The notes below the pieces were generated by a model. The model had not been told where the DNA came from. It saw only the letters and a list, made by a program, of their open reading frames with translations, and made no database searches. Below are positions 25,824 to 33,968 of a stretch of 64,000 nucleotides of DNA, in pieces. Both the position numbers and the translations under genes were made by a program. Origin of the DNA: Rhodococcus opacus (GTDB lineage Bacteria > Actinomycetota > Actinomycetes > Mycobacteriales > Mycobacteriaceae); assembly GCF_012396235.1 (NCBI RefSeq), contig NZ_JAAXPA010000002.1, positions 62,001 through 126,000 of the forward strand, given 5' to 3'. Positions within the stretch are counted from its first letter, which is position 1. Every line of letters begins with the position of its first letter.

Positions 25824-26432
25824 GTGTTGCTGTACATCCTGGAACTGGTGGGCATCGCGGTGTTCGCGGCGTCGGGCGCCCTGGTGGGGGTGACGAAGCG
25901 CCTCGACATCTTCGGTGTGTGCGTGGTCGGTGTCTTCACCGCTCTCGGTGGCGGCATCGTCCGCGACGTCCTGCTGGGCATCCAACCGCCGACGTCGCTG
26001 GGTAGCTGGCCGAACCTCGGCACGTCGTTCGGCATGTCGTTGCTGGTGTTCTTCCTGCACTCGACTGTCGGGCGACTCCGCCGGGAGATCCTGGTGCTCG
26101 ACGCTCTGGGCATGGGCCTGTTCGCGAGCACGGGCGCCGTGATCGCGCTCGACCACGGGGCGAGTCCACTCGCGTCGTGTCTGATCGGCGGGACGGCGGC
26201 GATCGGCGGCGGGATCCTGCGCGACGTGCTGGTGAACGAGGTCCCGTTGCTGCTGCAGCGGGACTTCTACGCGGTTCCGGCGCTGCTCGGTTCGGCGCTG
26301 GTGGTCGTGGTGAGCGAGTGGGGTTTGGGCACCGACGTGGCGCTGGTGGTGGGAACCGTGTTCGCGTCGGCGCTCCGGGTGCTGGCGCTGTGGCGGAACT
26401 GGGGTCTGCCGGGTCCGCGGGTCCTCGAGTGA
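25824..26432 (+). CDS. Trimeric intracellular cation channel (UPF0126/TRIC) family protein
   Basis: 202 aa, seven hydrophobic segments built as two homologous halves. Each half carries the hallmark glycine motif: FTALGGGIVRDVLLG and TAAIGGGILRDVLVNEVPLLL. Prokaryotic TRIC proteins conduct K+/Na+ in the inner membrane. The start is GTG 25824 with only a weak ribosome site. It is 24 bases after rpmF, so it could be read through from that transcript, but a separate role is likely. Confidence 0.88.
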   Translation: MLLYILELVGIAVFAASGALVGVTKRLDIFGVCVVGVFTALGGGIVRDVLLGIQPPTSLGSWPNLGTSFGMSLLVFFLHSTVGRLRREILVLDALGMGLFASTGAVIALDHGASPLASCLIGGTAAIGGGILRDVLVNEVPLLLQRDFYAVPALLGSALVVVVSEWGLGTDVALVVGTVFASALRVLALWRNWGLPGPRVLE

Positions 26433-26460
26433 TCGCCGCCAGGGCATGTCGATGATCCCT

Positions 26461-26477
26461 TCTCAGACATATCTCAG
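26461..26477 (+). promoter_or_regulatory. Candidate MprA box upstream of mprA
   Basis: Direct repeat TCTCAG-N5-TCTCAG (11-bp period) 24 bp before mprA. The identical arrangement occurs upstream of pepD at 28696-28712. MprA is known to bind loosely conserved direct repeats and to regulate itself and pepD, so this is a good autoregulatory site. Confidence 0.6.
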
Positions 26478-26500
26478 TTGATCGGGCCAAACTGTCGGGT

Positions 26501-27187
26501 ATGCGCATTTTGGTGGTCGACGACGATCGCGCCGTGAGGGAGTCCTTACGGCGGTCCCTCAGCTTCAACGGGTACTCGGTGGAACTGGCCGTCGACGGTA
26601 TCGATGCTCTCGAGAAGGTGGCGAACGCGCGCCCCGACGCGCTCGTGCTCGATGTGATGATGCCGCGCCTGGACGGTCTCGAGGTGTGCCGACGGCTGCG
26701 GAGTACCGGCGACGACCTGCCGATTCTCGTCCTCACTGCGCGCGACTCCGTGTCGGAGCGGGTGTCGGGACTGGACGCCGGAGCCGACGACTACCTGCCG
26801 AAACCCTTCGCCCTGGAGGAGTTGCTGGCCCGGCTGCGCGCACTGCTGCGCCGCGCTGCGCCGGAGCCGGGCATCGACTCGGAGAAGATGACGTTCGAGG
26901 ACCTCACGCTCGACCCGGTCACCCGCGAGGTGACGCGTGGCGAGCGGTCCATCAGCCTCACCCGCACCGAGTTCTCGCTCCTCGAGATGCTGATGGCCAA
27001 CCCGCGCCGGGTGCTGACCCGCGGCCGCATCCTCGAGGAGGTGTGGGGTTACGACTTCCCGACGTCCGGCAACGCGCTGGAGGTCTACGTCGGGTATCTG
27101 CGCCGCAAGACGGAGGCGGACGGCGAGACCCGCCTGCTGCACACCGTCCGCGGAGTCGGCTACGTGCTGCGGGAGACTCCTCCGTGA
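26501..27187 (+). CDS. mprA: OmpR-type response regulator MprA
   Basis: 228 aa. Receiver domain 1-115 with acidic pocket VVDDD (7-9), phospho-acceptor D51 in [12 protein letters not shown], and Lys in [11 protein letters not shown]; winged-helix Trans_reg_C domain 130-225 ([30 protein letters not shown]). Close to mycobacterial MprA, which controls sigE, sigB and pepD under envelope stress. It is followed directly by mprB (TGATG overlap) and then pepD and moaB, the gene order of M. tuberculosis Rv0981-Rv0984. Confidence 0.95.
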   Translation: MRILVVDDDRAVRESLRRSLSFNGYSVELAVDGIDALEKVANARPDALVLDVMMPRLDGLEVCRRLRSTGDDLPILVLTARDSVSERVSGLDAGADDYLPKPFALEELLARLRALLRRAAPEPGIDSEKMTFEDLTLDPVTREVTRGERSISLTRTEFSLLEMLMANPRRVLTRGRILEEVWGYDFPTSGNALEVYVGYLRRKTEADGETRLLHTVRGVGYVLRETPP

Positions 27188-28665
27188 TGGCAGTTCCGTT
27201 CCACAAGACCGCCGACAAGTCGGGGTCGGCGAAGCACAACTCGCACCACGTTTCCCGGCACCCCACTGGCCCGATCCCGTTACCGCCCGAGATGCGACCT
27301 CCGATGCCGTTGACGCGGTCGGTGTCGTTGCGGTGGCGGGTGACGTTGCTCGCCGCGTCCGTGGTGGCCATCGCGGTTGCCGTCATGGCGATCGCGGCGT
27401 ACGCCGTGGTCTCGCGGGCGCTGTACGCGGATGTCGACAACCAGTTGCGCACCCGCGCGTCGGCGCTCATCGACAGCAATCTCGTGACGTTCGATCCGCG
27501 CTACATCGCGGGCGCGACGCTGTACACGACGGACATCAGTGTGGCGCTGATCTTCCCGGACCTCGACACGTACACTCCGCCGGGGTCGAGTGTCCCCATC
27601 GGTGAACCCGAACTGTCCGTGGCCCGCGGCGAGCGCGACACGTCGTTGCGTACGGCGGACAATCAGCGGGTGCTGGCCGAGCGCACCCAGGACGGCAGCA
27701 CCCTGGTGATCGCGCAGCGCCTGGCGCCGACGGGCGCCGTGCTCGACCGGCTCGCCTGGGTGCTGTTCATCGTCGGCGGGTGCGGAGTGGTCCTCGCGGC
27801 CGCCGCCGGAACGACGGTGGGGCGCACCGGTCTGCGTCCGATCGCCCGGCTCACTGCCGCCACGGAACGGGTGGCTCGGACCGACGACCTGACGCCCATG
27901 CCGGTGACGGGCAACGACGAACTCGCCCGGCTCACCGAGAGTTTCAACACGATGCTGAGGGCGCTCGCGGAATCGCGGGAGCGGCAGAGCCGGCTCGTCG
28001 CCGACGCCGGACACGAACTGCGGACGCCGCTCACGTCGTTGCGCACCAACATGGAGTTGCTGATCGCGTCGAGTCGTCCTGGCGCACCGCACATTCCGGA
28101 CGAGGACATGGCCGAACTGCGCACCGACGTGGTGGCGCAGATCGAGGAACTCTCGCAGCTGGTGGGCGACCTCGTCGATCTCGCCCGCGAGGACGCACCG
28201 GAGACCGTTTTCGAGAGAGTCGATCTCAGCGAAGTGGTGGATCGCAGTCTCGAGCGGGCACGCCGCCGGCGCAACGAGATCGACTTCACCGCCGTCACCG
28301 TTCCCTGGTTCGTCTACGGCGACCACGCGGGACTGTCGCGGGCGGTGCTCAACGTGCTCGACAACGCGGCCAAGTGGAGTCCCACCGGTGAGCAGGTGCG
28401 TGTGGCGATGAAGCCGGCAGGCGACGGACTTCTCGAGCTGACGGTCGACGACGCGGGCCCGGGCATTCCGGAGGAGGATCGGGAGCTCGTGTTCGACCGC
28501 TTCTACCGGTCGACGGCGTCGCGCTCGATGCCCGGCTCCGGGCTGGGTCTGGCGATCGTCAGGCAGGTGGTGGTCAAGCACGGCGGCACGATCGCCGTCG
28601 ACGTCTCCGAACGGGGCGGTGCGCTCATCCGGATCGTCCTTCCGGGTGAGCCCGGAGCGGAATAG
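27187..28665 (+). CDS. mprB: Sensor histidine kinase MprB
   Basis: 492 aa. A charged, His/Pro-containing leader (1-45), TM1 about 51-73, an extracytoplasmic sensor 75-187, TM2 about 189-210, HAMP 211-265, H-box DAGHELRTPLTSLRTN with H276, and ATP-binding motifs NVLDNAAKWSP, DDAGPGIPEED and GSGLGLAIV. Matches mycobacterial MprB except for the leader, so translation could instead start at one of the ATGs near 27292; the ATG at 27187 overlapping the mprA stop is kept because of coupling. Senses envelope stress and phosphorylates MprA. Confidence 0.94.
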   Translation: MAVPFHKTADKSGSAKHNSHHVSRHPTGPIPLPPEMRPPMPLTRSVSLRWRVTLLAASVVAIAVAVMAIAAYAVVSRALYADVDNQLRTRASALIDSNLVTFDPRYIAGATLYTTDISVALIFPDLDTYTPPGSSVPIGEPELSVARGERDTSLRTADNQRVLAERTQDGSTLVIAQRLAPTGAVLDRLAWVLFIVGGCGVVLAAAAGTTVGRTGLRPIARLTAATERVARTDDLTPMPVTGNDELARLTESFNTMLRALAESRERQSRLVADAGHELRTPLTSLRTNMELLIASSRPGAPHIPDEDMAELRTDVVAQIEELSQLVGDLVDLAREDAPETVFERVDLSEVVDRSLERARRRRNEIDFTAVTVPWFVYGDHAGLSRAVLNVLDNAAKWSPTGEQVRVAMKPAGDGLLELTVDDAGPGIPEEDRELVFDRFYRSTASRSMPGSGLGLAIVRQVVVKHGGTIAVDVSERGGALIRIVLPGEPGAE

Positions 28666-28695
28666 TCTCAGGGTCTCGGCTTACTCAAAGGCCGG

Positions 28696-28712
28696 TCTCA
28701 GGACCTTCTCAG
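28696..28712 (+). promoter_or_regulatory. Candidate MprA box upstream of pepD
   Basis: TCTCAG-N5-TCTCAG, the same direct repeat and spacing as at 26461, with a further TCTCAG at 28666 and TCTCGG at 28674. Located 76-92 bp before the pepD ATG. Confidence 0.6.
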
Positions 28713-28787
28713 TCCCACCGGGCACTCTCGTAGACAGAGACGGTGCGACTGCCCCTGCGGGCGGTCGCGGGAGATGGAAGTGATGCG

Positions 28788-30272
28788 ATGACCGAAGATC
28801 GAAACAGTCACGACGGCAACAGCCGCGACAATGCGGGTGGTGACCAGGGCGTGCGCCCCGATCAGCCTGCCCACCCGCAGGCGGCGCCGGGTCACCACCC
28901 GACCGAGCAGTTTCCGGCCGCACCGCAGCACCCCACGGGCGGTCCGATGGGTCAGCAGGCCTACGGCGCCGGGTACCCCCAGGGCAACCCGTACGGTGTG
29001 CCGCACCAGCCCACACAGCAGTTCGGGCAGCCTCAGCACGGCGCTCCGGGACACCCGGGTGCCCAGCACGCGGCCGGGCAGCACGGGGCGCCTCAGGGCC
29101 CGTTCCCCGGCCTTCAGGGCCCCGGACAGGCCGGGGAGGGATCGACGGCGACCGCGACCAAGCGTCCCGCCCGCACCGCCATCGTGGTGGGCGCTGTGGC
29201 GCTCGCTCTCGTGAGCGGCGGTATCGGTGGCGTCGTGGGCTCCCTGGCAACCGAACGGAACGGCAGCGGCGCCGCGGTGACCAACTCCCTCGACGCCCCC
29301 AAGAACAACACCGCGACCCCGGCCGCGAACGCACCGGCAGGTTCGGTGCAGGCGGTCGCGAACAAGGTGGTCCCGAGCGTCGTCCAGATCGAGGTGGCGA
29401 CGGCAGGCGGTTCCGGTGGAGAAGGATCCGGCATCGTCATCTCGTCCGACGGCATGATCCTCACCAACAATCACGTGGCAGGCGCGGCCGCGAAGGGCGG
29501 CAAGCTGACCGTCGCTTTCTCGGACGGCAGCACGGCGGACGCCAAGCTGGTCGGCGCCGACCCGGTGTCCGATCTCGCGGTCATCAAGGTGGACGGCAAG
29601 ACCGATCTCACTCCGATCGAGCTGGGAACGTCCGGCAACGTCCAGGTCGGGCAACAGGTCGTTGCGATCGGGTCGCCCCTCGGCCTGGCCGGGACCGTCA
29701 CCGAGGGCATCATCTCGGCGCTCAATCGCCCGGTGTCCACCAGTGGTGAGTCCGGCAACCAGAACACCGTCATCGACGCCCTCCAGACGGACGCGGCGAT
29801 CAACCCGGGCAACTCGGGCGGCGCCCTCGTCAACATGGACGGCCAGCTGGTCGGCATCAACACCGCCATCGCGAGTATCGGCGGTTCGGGTGCGGGCGAG
29901 CAGAGCGGATCCATCGGGCTCGGCTTCGCGATCCCGGTCGACCAGGCTCGGCGCATCGCGGACGAGCTGGTCAAGACCGGCAAGGCCACCCAGGCCGTCA
30001 TCGGGATCCAGGTCCCGTCGCAGGACGCCGCCAACGGTGCCACCGTCGTCGAGGTCACGTCGGGCAGCCCGGCGGAGAAGGCGGGAATTCCGAAGGGGTC
30101 GGTGATCACCAAGGTCGACGACCGCGTCATCACCAGTGGCGACGCGCTCATCGCCGCCATCCGCTCACACGCACCGGGAGACAATGTGTCCATCACCTAC
30201 ACCGACGGGAACGGATCCAATTCCAAGACCGTCGACGTCACGCTCGGAACCGCCGAACAGGGTGGCCGCTGA
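28788..30272 (+). CDS. pepD: HtrA-like serine protease PepD
   Basis: 494 aa. A Gln/His/Pro/Gly-rich cytoplasmic segment (1-125), one TM helix (about 130-152), an S1C trypsin-like domain with triad H229 (LTNNHV), D262 (SDLAVIK) and S343 (NPGNSGG), and a C-terminal PDZ domain (about 400-485). The protease therefore lies outside the membrane. In mycobacteria PepD is an MprAB/SigE target involved in envelope protein quality control. The long QPQHGAPGHP-type leader is low complexity and probably disordered. Confidence 0.94.
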   Translation: MTEDRNSHDGNSRDNAGGDQGVRPDQPAHPQAAPGHHPTEQFPAAPQHPTGGPMGQQAYGAGYPQGNPYGVPHQPTQQFGQPQHGAPGHPGAQHAAGQHGAPQGPFPGLQGPGQAGEGSTATATKRPARTAIVVGAVALALVSGGIGGVVGSLATERNGSGAAVTNSLDAPKNNTATPAANAPAGSVQAVANKVVPSVVQIEVATAGGSGGEGSGIVISSDGMILTNNHVAGAAAKGGKLTVAFSDGSTADAKLVGADPVSDLAVIKVDGKTDLTPIELGTSGNVQVGQQVVAIGSPLGLAGTVTEGIISALNRPVSTSGESGNQNTVIDALQTDAAINPGNSGGALVNMDGQLVGINTAIASIGGSGAGEQSGSIGLGFAIPVDQARRIADELVKTGKATQAVIGIQVPSQDAANGATVVEVTSGSPAEKAGIPKGSVITKVDDRVITSGDALIAAIRSHAPGDNVSITYTDGNGSNSKTVDVTLGTAEQGGR

Positions 30273-30334
30273 TGAACACGGGGATTCTCGGGCAGGTCGA
30301 GTCCGTTCTGAACGGGGCCACTACGGTAGGGACC

Positions 30335-30832
30335 ATGGACATCGAAGCCTCGCTGGCCGGCCGCGCGCTGGTGGTAATCGTCGACGACCGCACCGCTCAC
30401 GGTGACGGCAAGGACTCCATCGGGCCTCTGGTGACAGAACTGCTGAACGAGGCCGGCTTCATCGTCGACGCCATCGTGGCGGTGGCGGCCGACGAGGTGG
30501 AGATCCGCAACGCGCTCAACACCGCCGTCATCGGCGGCGTCGACCTCGTCGTCTCGGTCGGCGGCACCGGCGTGTCGCCGCGCGACGTCGCCCCCGACGT
30601 CACGGCCGAGGTCCTCGACCGCGAGATTCCGGGAATCTCGGAGGCCCTCCGGTCTTCGGGTCTCGCCGCCGGTTCGCTGGACGCGGGCCTCTCCCGCGGG
30701 CTCGCCGGAGTGTCCGGCAGCACACTCGTGGTAAACCTCGCCTCCTCCCGCGCCGCGGTCCGGGACGGCATGGCCACCCTGACGCCGCTCGCGGCGCACG
30801 TGATTTCCGAATTGTCCGGTCTGGAAGGCTGA
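30335..30832 (+). CDS. moaB: MoaB/Mog-family molybdopterin-binding protein
   Basis: 165 aa with this start. MoCF-type fold: RALVVIVDDRTAHGDGKD, VVSVGGTGVSPRDVAPD (the adenylation/molybdopterin-binding loop) and GLSRGLAGVSGSTLVVNLAS. Corresponds to M. tuberculosis moaB2 next to pepD. ATG 30335 fits the length of that homologue and has AGGGA close by, or may be leaderless after TACGGT at 30322; an in-frame ATG at 30272 overlapping the pepD stop (TGATG) would add 21 residues and cannot be excluded. Adenylates molybdopterin if it keeps the family activity; its association with a stress operon is not explained. Confidence 0.88.
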   Translation: MDIEASLAGRALVVIVDDRTAHGDGKDSIGPLVTELLNEAGFIVDAIVAVAADEVEIRNALNTAVIGGVDLVVSVGGTGVSPRDVAPDVTAEVLDREIPGISEALRSSGLAAGSLDAGLSRGLAGVSGSTLVVNLASSRAAVRDGMATLTPLAAHVISELSGLEG

Positions 30833-30836
30833 GACG

Positions 30837-31046
30837 ATTTCTCGTTCCGACGAGCCGGACTCGCCAAGCGAGACCGACGAGCAGGCAGTTCCGAGCCGGG
30901 CCCCGATCGACAGGGCCCGGCTCGAACGCATCTTCGGGGACGTCTTCCCCGACACCACCGCGGACGAACGCGAACCTGGGGAAGGGCCCGCCGCCGCTGC
31001 CGGCGACGAATGGCTGCGCCGTCAGCGCCCCCCACATCACGGGTAG
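30837..31046 (+). CDS. Small acidic protein, probable ATT start
   Basis: 69 codons, translating to an acidic N-terminus (SRSDEPDSPSETDEQAV), then RARLERIFGDVFPDTTADER and a C-terminal DEWLRRQRPPHHG. No ATG, GTG or TTG occurs in this frame between the upstream stop at 30801 and the coding part, but GGAAGG (30823-30828) stands eight bases before ATT 30837, overlapping the moaB end. The C-terminal PPHHG reminds me of short hypothetical proteins encoded after moaB in related actinobacteria, which supports a real gene. Function unknown; start codon is inference. Confidence 0.6.
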   Translation: MSRSDEPDSPSETDEQAVPSRAPIDRARLERIFGDVFPDTTADEREPGEGPAAAAGDEWLRRQRPPHHG

Positions 31047-31631
31047 TTACCTTCGAAAGCCTCACCTTAAGCGAATCGTGATCTGCGGTCCCGCTCTGCG
31101 ATCAGCGTGAGTATTTGTGCTTCCGCCCGGGCGGAATTTCCCCGGGCGCGGGGCCGCCTTCAGTGTTCTTTCAGGCATCACATTTCGGTCAGAACAGACA
31201 TCCTTCGAGCTTGTGAACCGAATGTAAACGTTACCGAACTTAACGTGAACAGCCAGTGAAGCTGCTGGTCAGAAGGGTGGCGAGTGGTCGGAATTCTCGC
31301 GCAAATCCCACACATTGGACACGTTTTCGGGTGTGGCATACATCACGATTCTGTTTCCGATGGAATTAATTGCTTAGGCAACCACCTGCCGGTTACTGTC
31401 CTCGGCGAGTCAGTACTGGAGATGGAGGGCAGGGTCGATGTGCCGTTGCCCAGTCGGAACTCTGACGCTTCGTCAGTGATTTCGTCTTCAGCGCGGTTAT
31501 CGAGCTGTGATCATCCGTAGTTCACTCTGCGGACATCACAGCTCTGGATACTGCGCTGGGCCCGACATGGACCACTCCTCAGTCTCGAAGGTCGTGACTG
31601 GGAACCAGCAGAATCCTGATGAGGGGAACGA
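31047..31631 (+). other. 585-bp gene-free region upstream of the porin array
   Basis: No convincing gene. Noticed: a degenerate copy of the TTAACCGC-type hairpin (31107-31136), an AT-richer stretch with imperfect repeats around GTAAACGTTAC near 31225-31250, and a candidate promoter TTGGAC (31315-31320) with ATACAT 17 bp downstream. If that promoter is used, the first porin mRNA has a leader of about 280 bases. Confidence 0.5.
31107..31136. repeat. Degenerate copy of the dispersed GTGAGTA hairpin
   Basis: GTGAGTATTTGT matches the 5' arm of the 19047 and 25555 hairpins, but the 3' arm is replaced; a perfect inner palindrome TTCCGCCCGGGCGGAA (31121-31136) remains. Looks like a decayed or rearranged member of the same repeat family. 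Confidence 0.45.
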
Positions 31632-32252
31632 ATGAGCGAGAACCGAAAGACCGGCCTGCGCCGTGGAGCCCGCATTGCCGGCCTTGGTGCCGCTGCGGCT
31701 GTAGTCCTCGGCCTGATGTCCACGGGTGCGGCCAACGCCGACACCTTCGTGCCGCTGCCGGGTGGCGAAAAGGTCGTCAACGCGGGAAGCGTCACGGCCA
31801 AGATCGCCCGCAACGCGGAGAGCGCTCTGGTTTCGCCGTCGCTGGCCGCCAATGGCGCGGGCCGCACGGCGTGGGTTTCGGGCGATGCGTTCGCTGAGCT
31901 CGGCGGCGAGATCCCGGAGGAAGGCGCGACGCTGACCACCGGTTACATCGTGGGTTGCCAGCTCGACATCACCGGCCTCGAGGCCGGAATCAGCGGCAGC
32001 ATGTCGCTCGACGGACCGAGCGCGAGCGGTGCGCTGAGCCTGCCGATCGCACCGGGTGAGGTCAAGTTCGCGAAGATCCGGACCAAGGAAGACCTGAAGC
32101 CGGGTGTCTCGGCGATCCAGTACCGCGATCAGCAGATCGAGGTTCAGGGTTGCGGTGGCTACGCGCAGGCTCGTGCGTACACGGTCCTCGAAATTCCGGG
32201 GAACCACTACGTCAAGTCGACCCTCTACGGGCAGCCGTTCAGCATCGGCTGA
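31632..32252 (+). CDS. MspA-family porin, type A copy 1
   Basis: 206 aa. Signal peptide 1-36 (GARIAGLGAAAAVVLGLMST, cleavage after ANA before DTFVPL). Mature protein about 170 residues with MspA-type features: an early TFVPLPGG, VGCQLDITGLEAGISG in the middle, Cys in GCQ and GCGGYAQARAY, and a C-terminal TLYGQPFSIG. MspA porins form octameric channels in the mycolate outer membrane and let in small hydrophilic solutes. AGGGGAACG stands before ATG 31632. First of four tandem porin genes; nearly identical to copy 2 at 33264. Confidence 0.9.
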   Translation: MSENRKTGLRRGARIAGLGAAAAVVLGLMSTGAANADTFVPLPGGEKVVNAGSVTAKIARNAESALVSPSLAANGAGRTAWVSGDAFAELGGEIPEEGATLTTGYIVGCQLDITGLEAGISGSMSLDGPSASGALSLPIAPGEVKFAKIRTKEDLKPGVSAIQYRDQQIEVQGCGGYAQARAYTVLEIPGNHYVKSTLYGQPFSIG

Positions 32253-32317
32253 TTGCTCGTAAGCAGATCCCACTTCACGACTTCTCGCACAAGCGACATT
32301 CACCCTAGAGGGGAACA

Positions 32318-33013
32318 ATGAACAGCAAGACCCTGCGCCACGGCGCCAAGGCTGCCGGCGTGGTCGCCGCGGCCACCGTCGCGATCGGCCTTCTCTCCAC
32401 CGGTGCGGCCAACGCCGACACCTTCGTTCCGTTGCAGGACGGAAACATCACCCAGACGCTGCTCGACGGCACCGTGGTGACGGTCAAGCAGACCGGCAAC
32501 TCGGCGAACATCAGCCCGTCGATGGGTTCGACCCCGCTGCACCGCAACGTGTGGGCGTCGGGCACCATCGATGTCTCCATCGACGGTGGCACGGCCAAGG
32601 GCGGCACCATCGACGCCGGCTACATCGTTGCCTGCCAGCTCGACTTCGGCGGCGAAGCCAGTGGTGGTTCCGCCGGTGGTGCGTCGTGGGACGACATCCA
32701 GGCCGGTACCGTCGGTAACCCGATCAGCACGGGCGACACGTCGGTTGGCGGCGGACTCTCCATCGCTCCCGGCGAGGCGAAGAACGTGCCGATCCTCGAC
32801 GTCGAGTACACCGACGACTACGGCGCCGAGGCTCACAAGAGCAGCTTCAAGTTCACCGGCAAGAGCGGTGGCTTCACGTACTCGGACGAGACGTTCGGTG
32901 TGTCCGGTTGCGCCGGCTACGCGCAGGCCCGCTCCTATGCCAAGGTCACCGTCTCGACCGACTCGGTCGACGGCACCGTCACCCTGTGGGGACAGCCCTT
33001 CAGCCTCGGCTGA
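32318..33013 (+). CDS. MspA-family porin, type B copy 1
   Basis: 231 aa. Signal peptide about 1-35 (KAAGVVAAATVAIGLLSTGA, cleavage at ANA/DTF). Type B differs from A by an inserted Gly/Ser-rich stretch (GGEASGGSAGGASWDD) and an aromatic C-terminus VTLWGQPFSLG. HRNVWASGTIDVSIDGG and FGVSGCAGYAQARSYAKV are MspA-like. Preceded by GAGGGGAACA. It follows type A copy 1 by 65 bp, and A-type and B-type subunits could form separate or mixed channels. Confidence 0.9.
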   Translation: MNSKTLRHGAKAAGVVAAATVAIGLLSTGAANADTFVPLQDGNITQTLLDGTVVTVKQTGNSANISPSMGSTPLHRNVWASGTIDVSIDGGTAKGGTIDAGYIVACQLDFGGEASGGSAGGASWDDIQAGTVGNPISTGDTSVGGGLSIAPGEAKNVPILDVEYTDDYGAEAHKSSFKFTGKSGGFTYSDETFGVSGCAGYAQARSYAKVTVSTDSVDGTVTLWGQPFSLG

Positions 33014-33053
33014 CGCGTGACGCCGAAAAAAAATTGAACAACGTAATACCTCG

Positions 33054-33092
33054 AGGTTGGGGGCGTACGGCACTTCCGTACGCCCCCAACCT
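33054..33092. terminator. Terminator after porin B1
   Basis: 17-bp perfect arms (AGGTTGGGGGCGTACGG and complement) around CACTT, 41 bp after the porin B1 stop. Divides the porin array into two A-B transcription units. Confidence 0.75.
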
Positions 33093-33263
33093 CGCCCTAT
33101 GCGCTGTCGTGCATGTCACAGTTAGGACACGGAGGCTGGGGCGGAGGCGGATTCGGACACGTAGCTATAACATTTGGACGTTGTTTCAGCTAACTTTATC
33201 CCGTCAAGAGGTAAAGACTGCCTAACCGATCGCCGGGTAGGTGGTACCTGATGAGGGGAAAGA

Positions 33264-33884
33264 ATGAGCGAGATCCGTAAGTCAGGCCTGCGCCGTGGGG
33301 CCCGCGTTGCCGGCCTCGGTGCCGCCGCGGCCGTTGCACTCGGCCTGATGTCCACCGGTGCTGCGAATGCCGACACCTTCGTGCCGCTGCCGGGTGGCGA
33401 AAAGGTCGTCAACGCGGGAAGCGTCACGGCCAAGATCGCCCGCAATGCCGAGAGCGCTCTGGTTTCGCCGTCGCTGGCCGCCAATGGCGCCGGCCGCGTT
33501 GCGTGGGTGTCGGGCGATGCCTTCGCCGAGCTCGGCGGCGAGATCCCGGAGGAAGGCGCGACGCTGACCACCGGTTACATCGTGGGTTGCCAGCTCGACA
33601 TCACCGGTCTCGAGGCCGGTATCAGCGGCAGCATGTCGCTCGACGGACCGAGCGCGAGCGGTGCGCTGAGCCTGCCGATCGCACCGGGTGAGGTCAAGTT
33701 CGCCAAGATCAAGTCGAAGACGGACCTGAAGCCGGGCGTCTCGGCGATCCAGTACCGCGATCAGCAGATCGAGGTTCAGGGTTGCGGCGGGTACGCGCAG
33801 GCTCGCGCGTACACGGTCCTCGAAATTCCGGGGAACCACTACGTCAAGTCGACCCTCTACGGGCAGCCGTTCAGCATCGGCTGA
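33264..33884 (+). CDS. MspA-family porin, type A copy 2
   Basis: 206 aa, differing from the 31632 copy in only a few residues (for example EIRKSG for ENRKTG near the start and KIKSKTDL for KIRTKEDL). Same signal peptide, Cys pair and TLYGQPFSIG end. Has its own upstream region of 170 bp after the B1 terminator, so it may be regulated separately. Preceded by GAGGGGAAAG. The near-identity points to recent duplication or gene conversion. Confidence 0.9.
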   Translation: MSEIRKSGLRRGARVAGLGAAAAVALGLMSTGAANADTFVPLPGGEKVVNAGSVTAKIARNAESALVSPSLAANGAGRVAWVSGDAFAELGGEIPEEGATLTTGYIVGCQLDITGLEAGISGSMSLDGPSASGALSLPIAPGEVKFAKIKSKTDLKPGVSAIQYRDQQIEVQGCGGYAQARAYTVLEIPGNHYVKSTLYGQPFSIG

Positions 33885-33968
33885 TCGCCGCGCTCCCGAA
33901 CAACCAACCTTTTCGAGTCCTGTGGGCGGCCACGGCGTGCCCACTGTAAGAAACCCTTGAGGGGAACA

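Noticed and set aside
31284-31520. 78-codon plus-strand frame in the porin upstream region
   Set aside because: GTG start with no ribosome site, composition unlike neighbours, and it covers the likely promoter/leader.
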